From: Mytilus trossulus
Lineage: Eukaryota; Mollusca; Bivalvia; Mytilida; Mytilidae
DNA: 64,000 bases
NCBI RefSeq assembly: GCF_036588685.1
Contig: NC_086378.1
Span: forward strand, 76,525,127-76,589,126
Direction: 5' to 3'
Each line of letters opens with the position of its first letter. Position 1 is the first letter of the stretch. Below are positions 44,010 through 54,531 of the stretch, piece by piece. Below the pieces are notes generated by a model, which was given only the letters and a program-made list of their open reading frames with translations, made no database searches and was not told where the DNA came from. A program made the position numbers and the translations under genes.

Positions 44010-45085
44010 GGTAGAAGCATCGTTTTGGGACAAAGAACGGTAACTCTTGCTAGACGACCCATCTGAAAAGTTTCGTCACTCTCGTTAAATCTCGTACGAT
44101 TAATTTTTTTTAATGGCTGCCAAAATTCTCGTTTTAACGCGATCTTGAAAAAACGGGACGGATCGGAATAAGTTCGATGTTAAATACGACATAAATTTTT
44201 ATTTGTTTGCAAAAACAAGAATTCAGAAATTTGGGCTACTTGTGTAGCTTATTTAAATGTTATTGTACGACGGAAATTACCGAAGTTATGACAACAACAT
44301 CTGACGCCATGTTTCGTCTGCTTCAACATTCCATTATCAGTGAGGTAAAACAAATGTCCTAAATAATCACAGGTACTTCATTCAAAAGTCACAAAATCAT
44401 AGTTAACGAAAACAAATTTAGCATAAAAGTTCCGCCCAGCCATGGAAACACAGAAAAAAACTCTGCAAGCAATACATTTCGCATTTCTTTTTACAAATTG
44501 GCCATGCCGGGCATGCGGGATAAACTCCGGTGCACTGGTTGACCATGACTCCTTATGTTCATCTGCCACATATCATTATTCCCCAAACCAAGGAACAGTG
44601 ATAATTATACAGTTGAATGTGATCACGGTATTCATGTAGTCAATGGCGAATCTAGAATTTTTCATTAAAAAAAAGGGGGGGGCTGACGGGGCGCTCCAAT
44701 CATGCTTCAGTTATTCCTTATATAATCATCATTTTTTCTCAAGAAAAGGGTCTCCCTCTGGATCCTATGGTAGCCCACAGACTCATTCAAAACTTAACAA
44801 AAGTTAAACATTCAAATAATTCACAATCTTCTAATTCTGTACTTCCTAAATGGCAAACTCTCAAGACATCTTTTCAAATTTCCATTCATTGATTATGTCA
44901 CACCTTATACAGTCCCAGGAAATGGAAACTGTTTTGTTTTCTCTCTAAGTTAAATCATAAAAGGAGACTTGAGTCTGAGTAGTACATTTAGAACTGACTC
45001 AGTTTTCTCCCCAGGGCCTTTTAGCATCAGGGTAATGTGATGCTATATTTTTGAATTTGATGCTATCTAAAGTGATTTTCTTATA
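44010..45085. other. No recognisable gene; MITE-like scrap at 44642
   Basis: 'caatggcgaatctagaattt' with 'gggggggctgacgggg' at 44642-44695 resembles one end of family E. Nothing coding was identified elsewhere. Confidence 0.3.
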
Positions 45086-45089
45086 GATT

Positions 45090-45255
45090 ACATAGATATA
45101 GGAAGATGTGGTGTGAGTGCCAATGAGACAACTCTCCATCCAAATAACAATTTAAAAATTAAACCATTATAGGTTAAAGTACGGCCTTCAACACGGAGCT
45201 TTGGCTCACATCGAACAACAAGCTATAAAGGGCCCCAAAATTACTAGTGTAATTA
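45090..45255 (+). repeat. Interspersed repeat family B, copy 1
   Basis: Near-identical to 53170-53335: 'ataggaagatgtggtgtgag', 'tgccaatgagacaactctcc', 'taaagtacggccttcaacac', 'ggagctttggctcac' and 'aagggccccaaaattactag'. Confidence 0.85.
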
Positions 45256-45259
45256 TGGA

Positions 45260-47640
45260 TGTGATGCTATATTTTTAGAAGCAAGATGGTATTTCTAATT
45301 TCCCTGTTAACCATGATGCTAAATGCAATTTCTGGGGAGAACACTGACTTCTGTATATATTGTATGCTTCAATATTGTCCAAAATTGGGAAGATGGAGTT
45401 ATTATGATAACCCATGAGAATAAACCATGATAGGTATATATAGGGCATGTTACTTGGAAGAATGTGGGCTACATCCTTTTAAATTCAAGCTGCAGCAGTC
45501 GCCTGCATATTTTATGCATCAGTTTATCCCTGTTCAAAACATTTTTCACTCTACCAAGTACTTTATCACTATATCACTATCAGGTTCATATTTCAACCTA
45601 TTTAGCAATACACACTTATGATATAACATCAAAGTACCAAAATTGTACTCAGTAACCAAATTGCACCTATTCAACAAAAAATACCTGCAAAAATCTTACA
45701 AGTTTTGTTTCACCATGTGAAATTATCTTATTATCACCTTTTACTCTGGTAGATTAATTGATGAGTGATAGATTTCTCTTAGAAGAAATTTAAAGGTCTG
45801 AGTGACTATAAAATATACAGAGAACAATACCTGTTGTATTTGTTCAATGGGACAATAGAACTGCAAAAAGTTTAAATGGACAGGTAACTATCAGGTGAAT
45901 CTATGGAAAGGTTCAATTGGGTTCCAATAAAATGAGCAAATTAAATGTGTTACCATGAACATCCTTTTCTTCCAAAAATAATAGTTACAGCATGAAATAA
46001 AACAAAATCTCTGTTTATATCCTGAGTTTAAAGGATTTGAAATTAACCATACATTTGGGTACAGGATCATGGATTGTTTGGATGTAATTTCAAACTCATT
46101 TTTCAATGACTCTACATGGACTCAAAATTAAATTGGTGTAACTCTATTGTAAACAAGGAAAGTCTACAAAATAAGCACAGAATAAACTTTTGTCTGGTAC
46201 ATAAAAAAGTTGGGTAAAAAAATCAGACAATTTTGATAAAATTAGGGTATTCTCATGTTAGCAACTTCACAACAGACTTACAAATTAATTTTCATGACCA
46301 AACCCAAAAAAAAGTACAAACCTGAAGGCAATAAAATGCTTTGCCATGCACAGCCTGATACGACTGCAGATGTATATTGAGCATATAAATAACACCATTT
46401 TTTTTTATGTCAGTTGAAATCAAACATATTTTAATTTTGAATCCTTTAAACATCAATATGGACTAATTTGAAAACAGGTATCAGGTGAACCCAGATATTT
46501 TTATTCAGCAGAAGTTTCTAACTACAAATCTCTTTAATTTCAAATGATAGCAAGTCCTACAAAAATATTGATAATGTTTACATTTATTTTTTTTCTAGTT
46601 TCTCTCATGTGAAAGCAGTACCTTTTTGGTCACTATTTATGTGTTGCGTCTAAATAAGAATTGTAACACTTTATAGTGACTGAGCAGGTTAAACAAATAC
46701 TTCTCGAGAAACAGAAAAAGAAGACAACTTGAAACAGCACCAGCCATGCCAGTATACATGTATGTATGAATAAAAACTCAGATCAGAATAGCATGGACAA
46801 AATATTAGTTCTATGTCCTTGTGAATATATTGTGAGGAAAGTTATCAATAATTCTGCAGATAATGCAATTTTATAAAATGTATGGTTACCTATAGTTGTT
46901 AATGTTTGTGTCATTTTGGTCTTTTGTGGATAGTTGTCTCATTGGCAATCATACCACATCTTCTTTTTTATATTTTGTACATTTTCTGTTAAAATGTTCA
47001 TGCAATCATTGAAACATTCAAAAAGGCTAAACCAAATTTAAATACTGAAAGTTTCAAACAATGATAAGTATTTTATTTACCAAATAATTCATGTTTCTGT
47101 GAGAGAAAAAAAATCATGGTGCAATTTTTGGAATTTAAGGGAAAGAAGATCCTTTTACAGCGCACTGGCGCATGTCAATTGGGAATATATACTTACCAAA
47201 TATATTTTCTTTATCATGATACTGACATTGACATTATCATAGGAAAATACACAAATTACAGATAAAATATTTAAAACACCATATTTTGAGTGCATCTTCT
47301 TACTCGAAAGAAAATTTTTGACATGCTTGTATTTCCCATTTCCATTCTCAATTTTATTTTGCTTTCATATAAAAACTTGAAAAGAAAGCTACATCATGTA
47401 CATGTAACAAAAAATATATGCAAGAAATAACATAAAACTGACTCTGAATTAGTACATGAAATTGATGTAGAACTCCCAAACTGAAGATGATCTGAAATAC
47501 AAATGTTTTTTTATTCGAGTCAGATTTTTTTTTAACAAAGCCCTTCAGTACTATCAATTAAAATTATTTAGTCAAAATGTAACACTAGTATTATGGTTTA
47601 TCACAAAAAATTGGCAAATATGGCCTTATTATCACCCAAA
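45260..47640. other. No recognisable gene; family B scrap at 46915-46975
   Basis: Moderately AT-rich, comparatively repeat-poor DNA. It could be intronic or 3' UTR of an undetected gene, but no exon, splice pair or domain is recognisable. 'tggatagttgtctcattggc' at 46927 is the reverse complement of family B text. Confidence 0.35.
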
Positions 47641-47808
47641 AAAACTACTGTGTTACTGTACAGACTGACATGTGCGGTTTGGGAAGTTTTTATGTTTTTG
47701 GATATATAAAAGTTAAATTTATTTTGCAGAATTATCTGAAAGATAAAATTATTTTTGGTGAAGATCTGGATTCAAAATATTTTTTTTGTCCTATGCCTGA
47801 CAGACTTT

Positions 47809-49070
47809 TGGCCTTCTTTTACTATAGGGGTCCCAACATTTTTGGATTTTACTTTAGGGGTCCCAGTCCATAAAAGTTTGTGGTATGTTATTGTATAAAA
47901 AAAAATAGTTCCCTATAGACCTGTTTTAAGTGTATTTAAGTTTTTAATTAATTTTCCAATCTTTTTTGCTGTTTTAAAATGCATTTGCTTTTAGTAAAAT
48001 GACCTAACATTCACTTTTTTTATTTTTTGTAATACATTTGGACCCTTAAAGTAAAAGAGTGCTATAATGCTTTCATTTACTTTATGGGTCCCACAACCTA
48101 TACACAAGCCAAAAACCATATAAAGATTATTTGATTTGGACCCTAGAGTAAAAGAGTGCTATAATGCTTTCATTTACTTTAGGGGTCCCACAACCTATAC
48201 ACAAGCCAAAAACCATATAAAGATTATTTGATTTGGACCCTAAAGTAAAAGAGTGCTATAATGCTTTCATTTACTTTAGGGGTCCCACAACCTATACACA
48301 AGCCAAAAACCATATAAAGATTATTTGATTTGGACCCTAGAGTAAAAGAGTGCTATAATGCTTTCATTTGCTTTAGGGGTCCCACAACCTATACACAAGC
48401 CAAAAACCATATAAAGATTATTTGATTTGGACCCTAGAGTAAAAGAGTGCTATAATGCTTTCATTTACTTTAGGGGTCCCACAACCTATATACAAGCTAA
48501 AAACCATATAAAGATTATTTGACTTTGACCCTAAAGTAAAAGAGTGCTATAATGCTTTCATTTACTTTAGGGGTCCCACAACCTATACACAAGCCAAAAA
48601 CCATATAAAGATTATTTGATTTGGACCCTAAAGTAAAAGAGTGCTATAATGCTTTCATTTACTTTAGGGGTCCCACAACCTATACACAAGCCAAAAACCA
48701 TATAAAGATTATTTGATTGGGACCCCTAAAGTAAAAGAGTGCTATAATGCTTTGATTTACTTATTATAAGGGGTCGCACAACCTATATACAAGCCAAAAA
48801 CCATATAAAGATTATTTGATTGGGACCCCTAAAGTAAAAGAGTGCTATAATGCTTTCATTTACTTTAGGGTCCCACAACCTATATACAAACCAAAACCAT
48901 ATAAACAGTTTTAATATAACGGACATATTTAAGCCTATAATATATAAACAATCAATACAATAGAATATTATTTAATATATCAATTACAAAATGTATTCAA
49001 ACACATGTATATAGTGGGACCCTCCATTTTTCAACAGTAATGTTGGGACCCCTAAGGAAAAGGAAGGCCA
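47809..49070. mobile_element. 1.26-kb TIR element carrying an internal tandem array
   Basis: The left end TGGCCTTCTTTTACTATAGG + GGTCCCAACATT and the inverted right end TGGCCTTCCTTTTCCTTAGG + GGTCCCAACATT align over about 32 bp with a few differences, and both continue to a second 'GGGTCCC'. Nine tandem copies of a ~97-bp unit occupy the middle. No protein frame. The class is unknown; non-autonomous elements with central tandem repeats are known from bivalves. Confidence 0.7.
48039..48905. repeat. 97-bp tandem array, nine copies, inside the TIR element
   Basis: The unit starts 'ggaccctaaagtaaaagagt' and continues 'gctataatgctttcatttac', 'tttaggggtcccacaaccta', 'tacacaagccaaaaaccata' and 'taaagattatttgattt'. 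Copies are very similar, so the array is young or homogenised. Within each unit GGGACCCCTAAAGTAAA and TTTACTTTAGGGGTCCC are an inverted pair around about 20 bp, and the same words make up the ends of the whole element. Confidence 0.9.
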
Positions 49071-49214
49071 GGTTTTTTATTCATCAATTTGGGAATCAGA
49101 ATATTTTTTTCAGGAAAAATACTACAACCCTTCTGCCTTTTCCAGTTCAATGTTTGTTCCCTAAACATTATCCATCTGAACTTATAATTAAATTTTAGAT
49201 ATAAACAATACGTT

Positions 49215-49405
49215 AATTAGGGAGGGGGGTAGGAGGGGTCCTGATCCCGAATTCCCGGGCTTAAAAAAACGAAATCCTGCAATCCCGGACTTAAAAACAC
49301 GAAATCCCGATGTCCCGAAATTCGAATAAAGAATTCCCGGATCTCGAAAGGATCAAACCCGAAATCCCGACCTAAAAACACCCGATCCCGGTCCTATCCC
49401 CCATC
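49215..49405. repeat. 'aaatcccga' tandem-like dispersed repeat
   Basis: 'cttaaaaacacgaaatcccg' and variants recur about five times, bounded by 'aggggggtaggaggggtcct' and 'ggtcctatcccccatcg', which are partly complementary. It is probably a MITE-like unit. Confidence 0.5.
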
Positions 49406-49409
49406 GTTA

Positions 49410-50890
49410 ATGTAGCCTAGGACATTCGTTCTGAACATGCATGAAATATTTGCCACTAGACGTTAAACAACCAACAACCAATCTGTATAGAGGACATTGT
49501 CTTAGTATAAAGCTGGCATTTAAGGTAGCGCCTTCCTCATATTAGTATAAATATAAATAGAACCGTAATAAAAAAGAAGATTTCGATGCATGCACAATGC
49601 AGGAACGACGTCCCGCTTCATTTTGCCTTTTTCGACTTTATTTCGCGCTGGGCAAAAGATTCAAGTATTCATACTATAAAGTCATATCAACTAGTATATG
49701 TAAATATTAGTAAACGGAAATATTCAAATATGTTTGAAACAAATTTGGAAAAACTAATATAAATCCGTCTCCCTAATGTTGTACTTGTATAAAACCATAA
49801 GTACATGTACACTAGTAAATTGAGGTAAAGAAAATATATTTATATAGTTAATTTTCATTTTTATAGATAAGTAATTCTTACCTTATTACGAATTCAATAT
49901 TGCGCACATTTGGTATAGTTACTAGACAGTGTGCTTTAGTATAATATTGCTGGATTCTATATAACGCCCTTGTCTCTTTATTATAAAATAATATCGCTCT
50001 ATCAGCCCAGTTAGAATTTCAGATGATACCTTACAAACATTTTAGATCATACTAATTAGACTCCGGGGTTTGTTTTGTGACCGATGCATTTCGAAATTTT
50101 GCATTTTGTGCATATGAATTGTTTTTTTAAATTTTTGAAATCCATCGGAAATATCCTCCTCTTACATCCATCATTGTCCATTGAGAATTTCAGATAAAAT
50201 TTCTTTTTAAGGATTTGTGTATAGTCTTACTACATGTATACAAATCGTTGGATTATTCGCTGCAGTATCTCGAATTTAACTTGCTTTGTTTCATTTGCAT
50301 AAAAGTGTATTTTATTTGAAACCCATACTTAGAATATTTCATTCTTATACATAGACATAAATTTTACCCCTGGTTGTTAAAGTGGTGTTAATTTGTTTGA
50401 TCAAAATAAGAAAATATCGGGTAACCATCAATCGTCAAGATGTAGGGTAATTTATCGGTTTGTCTTAAAGAAAACCTATAATTATACTACAATGTGGGAA
50501 CGGAGAACAACAACGTTCCGTGAAAAAGAAGTATGTGTCATATGAATTTTCATTTTAAGGTTTACTAATACATCTGGGGTGGTGTTCTCGAAAGTATCCT
50601 AAGATTCATCGTAAGTCATAGATAAGACCAATTTTAGGATGGACTTGTGATCTACTCTTAAAATGCGTTTCGAAGCTATCTCAGGCGCATCTTATGTTAG
50701 GACGCCCTATAGCATAATAAAGTTTCGCACTTATGATATGGTTAGGGCGCCAGTATCGAGATGCTTGATTCCTGGATTGATGATATATATTTGTTATGTT
50801 TTGGTGACGAGTTGTTCACCCGATAATTGGCATTCCCATTAGATACCACTGTGCTACTCTTCCAATCGACTTATTTCTTTATTTACATGA
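49410..50890. other. No recognisable gene; MITE-like segment near 50581-50700
   Basis: 'gtgttctcgaaagtatccta' at 50583 and 'aaaatgcgtttcgaagctat' at 50657 suggest a decayed MITE with inverted 'tcgaaa' ends. The remainder is AT-rich. Confidence 0.3.
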
Positions 50891-50974
50891 GAAAAACTTC
50901 ATACATGAGCTTATGAGAAAAACTGAAATAAAGCTAGCATTATCTTGTAAAAAGCAAAATCATCAAAATACCGA

Positions 50975-51150
50975 ACGCCGAGGAAAATTCAAAACGGAAA
51001 GTCCGTAATCAAATGGCAAACTCAAAAGCTCAAACACATCAAACGAATGGATGACAACTGTCATATTACTGATTTGGAACAGTCATTTTCTTATCTGGAA
51101 AATGGTGGATAAAACCCAATTTTATAGCAAGCTAAACCTCTAAATTTATA
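50975..51150 (-). repeat. Interspersed repeat family D, minus-strand copy
   Basis: 'gaggaaaattcaaaacggaa', 'agtccgtaatcaaatggcaa', 'aaacacatcaaacgaatgga' and 'aaatggtggataaaacccaa' are the reverse complement of 16890-17090. Confidence 0.75.
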
Positions 51151-51544
51151 TTATATTGCAATTGACAATGATCAGGCTGAAAACAAAACAAAAAGACGTC
51201 ATAGTTAAAAATGTCAAAATTAGGGTACAGCAGTCAACATTGTGTTATAATCTTAATCACTATAAAAACACAGAAACACAAAAAGACATATAGACAAAGC
51301 ACACTAGTAAAATTAAAACTGAAAATTAAATTTATAAAGTGCTGAAAGTGGAGTTTAACAAAAATCATATTTTAATCAATCAATCAACATTAAAATTATT
51401 GAAACGGTATTTAGATTGATAATTCGGACAAAAATTGTGATTCATAAAACACAAGAACAAGTTTGATATACAATTATTATAGGGGTACATTTGTCGCCAA
51501 TAAGGACCTCGAAACAATCTTCATATTGTGTCTCGTAGCTGATA

Positions 51545-52000
51545 TTTTACAATTATATCAATAAAATTAACGGTACCAATTTTCTTGCACCAAATGCGAA
51601 TTTCGACAATATATGTCTCTTCAGTGATGCTCGTGGCCAAAATATTTGAAATCCAAAGCTTATATAAAAGATGAAGAGCTATAATCCAAAAGGTCCAAAA
51701 AGTGTAGCCAAATCCGTGAAAGGAATCAGAGCTTTGCATGAGGGAGATACAATCCTTAATTTATAATCATTTCTAATATTTTGTAACAGCAAATTTTAAT
51801 AATAAAAAACAAATCCGTATTTTATGCCAGTACCGAAGTACTGACTACTGGGCTGGTGATACCTTCGGGGACTTATAGTCCACCAGCAGAGGTATCGACC
51901 CAGTGGTAGTAATAAAATTAACGGTACCAATTTTCTTGCACCAGATGCGCATTTCGACAATACATGTCTCTTCAGTGATGATCGTGGCAATATGCAGACA
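51545..52000 (+). repeat. Interspersed repeat family C, copies 4 and 5
   Basis: Copy 4 (51563-51815) is the fullest and shows the uninterrupted text 'gctttgcatgagggagatac'. Between the copies (51841-51910) 'actactgggctggtgatacc' pairs with 'aggtatcgacccagtggtag' as a hairpin. Copy 5 (51907-51990) is short. Flanking words 'gcagacaacctga' (51994 and 52318) and 'cttcatattgtgtct' (51518 and 52268) recur, suggesting local duplication. Confidence 0.7.
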
Positions 52001-52349
52001 ACCTGACAATCGGTACATATCACGGCTTTGTGGCAACAAATGCGTTAATTCGGTCTTTATAACTTTAGACTAGACGTTATAATGAAAACTAACAAGACTA
52101 ATTGTGTGCCGGGCTGGAGAATCAAAGAAAAGGATTTGTTTCTCATTTGCACGTATAAATGTACAAGCTGATAAATCGATTATCAGATTTTAATCATATT
52201 TTAATTGTAATAAATCTTTGCTAGAAACAATACGTTACTTTTCAAGCTCGTTCGCTGCGATTACTCGACAAAAGCTTCATATTGTGTCTTGTGGATGATA
52301 TTTAACACTAGCCTTATGCAGACAACCTGATAATCGGTACCAATAGATC

Positions 52350-53165
52350 AGATGTTACGACACCACAACATAGGACGAAGGTCTTTTTTTAATTTTTTTT
52401 TTATTAAATTTCAATTATACAAAGTGTTAAACACTTTGACTAAAATTAATTTGCTCGTTTGATTTTCCTAAAGTTTTGATTGCGGAAATATGTTATCTCA
52501 AAGGTGGATGTAAACTATATGTACTAAGGGAATTTTTTTCAATGTGAATTACAAACTCTAATAAATTCTAATCCACAAGAATTAAATGTACACACTTTTC
52601 GTATATCTCAATTAAACTTATGTTCTGTAGTTACTGTGACTAAGTCAGTACAATACTTGTTTTTGTAGTTGGACGACTAAATATTGTCCGTCGTGAAATT
52701 ATGTCCACCGGACAATTGTTCACATAACAGATATATACAAACTAGTACAGTGCACATGCTGTTAGACTTGCTACAATTCCCTTTCTATTATTTCTCTCTA
52801 ACTAATTTATAAGAGCCAGCCTCCTGCAGATGTCAGTATAATTGTAATCTCATAGTTAAAGCAGTAAAATTATTAAAGGGGCAAAATTGAAAAAAAAAAG
52901 AAGAAAAAACATAATTAGGAAGGGACATCACGGTAGAAAGTCTAACATGCTGTAAAAAGGAACCGTAGACCCCATACTGAATCACATATAAACTAGAGAA
53001 AAAGAAAACCCGAAAATACCGTAGCAAAAAAAAAAAAAAACCCAAAAAAATCCAAAACAATCAACACTATGACAAACCCCTTCTCAGCTGGAAAACCAGT
53101 GACTTATTTCTCATGTTTTCCAAAAGTTATGTGGTAAAACGTTGCTATATTTTTATCAGAGATAT
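52350..53165. other. No recognisable feature
   Basis: AT-rich, with homopolymer runs near 52885 and 53030. No coding or terminal-repeat signal. Confidence 0.35.
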
Positions 53166-53169
53166 TTAA

Positions 53170-53345
53170 CACATAGATATAGGAAGATGTGGTGTGAGTG
53201 CCAATGAGACAACTCTCCATCCAAATAACAATTTAAAAATTAAACCATTATAGGTTTAAGTACGGCCTTCAACACGGAGCCTTGGCTCACACCGAACAAC
53301 AAGCTGTAAAGGGCCCCAAAATTACTAGTGTAAAACCATTCAAAC
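53170..53345 (+). repeat. Interspersed repeat family B, copy 2
   Basis: Nearly identical to copy 1 at 45090 across about 165 bp, implying recent spread of the family. Confidence 0.85.
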
Positions 53346-53459
53346 GGGAAAACCAACGATCTAATCTATATAAACAAAACGAGAAACGAGAAACACGTAT
53401 ATATTACATAAACAAACGACAACTACTGTCTCTTAGGACAGGTGCAAACATTTATATAT

Positions 53460-53632
53460 ATATATACAACTCGTCTAAACATCAATCCAACAATGTTGGA
53501 TCTGTAAATTTGCTTTCGCCAATTTTTGGTTCTTCCCTCGCCGGGATTCGAACCCATGCTACTGTGATATCGTGACACCAAATCGCCTGCACTGCAGCCG
53601 TCCCGCTAGACCACACGACCACCTGGGCTCTC
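53460..53632 (-). repeat. tRNA-derived SINE
   Basis: On the minus strand a tRNA-like head starts 'gagagcccaggtggtcgtg' with a box A TGGTCTAGCGGG (53602-53613) and a perfect box B GGTTCGAATCC (53544-53554). The boxes are about 50 bp apart, somewhat longer than in most tRNAs, and no clean cloverleaf was drawn, so a functional tRNA is unlikely. The body follows with 'gcaaatttacagatccaaca' and 'gatgtttagacgagttgta', ending in a TA microsatellite at 53455-53465. A head-less copy is at 7386. Confidence 0.75.
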
Positions 53633-53644
53633 AAAATAAAGAGC

Positions 53645-54173
53645 TTTCGCTGGCCATATGTTACCTTTCCACGTCGGTTTTAATCTAGCGGCGTACTACA
53701 GTACATGATATATAAGGCATGAAGATGTTATTGTTACAGATCAGCTAAATTATCTATAGTAAAGGATACTACAAATTAATGTAAGATACAGTCACAGAAA
53801 ATAATTATATTCATAAGTACGTCTGAGTCAGTGATGTCCAACCCTACAACAGATGTATCCATCGGATCGCCATCAATGATGGTGATACATGGCTGTGTAC
53901 ATAATGTATATACAACTCGTCTATATATATAGTATATATATGTTTCTGATTTTTGCTTTGCGAATTAAAGTAGTATGTTCTGGAAGACTTACTCTCGCAC
54001 GCCATATACTAGTACATATTTATATACACTTTTTTGTTTGTTAAATCACAGATCTTTGCGAATTTTGTATCATTTCCGTTCCGATTTACATCGTTGATTA
54101 ACCTTTATTTACCTGTACAGGTAAACTGGAGTATTTTTGAATAAAGATGGCGGAATAGAAGGTTCACCTGCAC
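53645..54173. other. Unannotated flank of the large LINE
   Basis: AT-rich; 'tatacaactcgtctatatat' near 53910 echoes the SINE tail. 'aaagatggcgg' at 54143 resembles a YY1 site. Confidence 0.3.
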
Positions 54174-54531
54174 AGCACTCCCAATATTTTTAGAGTTTTA
54201 GTTGTTTTAAAGCACAAAAGGTTTTACAAAAAACTGTACAGTTTCACCCTACACACTTTCTCACGCTTCGTAGTGCATTTTAGAGTTTTAACCTCCTGCA
54301 ACAAATGACATTTTAAGGTTTTAAATGCGTCATGGTTGAACAATTTTTACCGGTGCTTTTATCCTAAACCTGTAGATAATCCTGTGTGTTCGCTTTTAGT
54401 GTATATATTTGACATTTATCGTTTTTAAAAACTTTTATTGATGAGCACTTCGTAAATAGCGCACTAGAAAATATATATTTATTGAGAAGTAACTTTTAAA
54501 ATACAAAACCGGAAGTGTCAAACTTTTAAAT

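Noticed and set aside
53500..53640. Functional tRNA gene on the minus strand
   Set aside because: Boxes A and B are present, but spacing and flanks do not form a clear cloverleaf, and the sequence continues into a repeat body found elsewhere, so it is a SINE.
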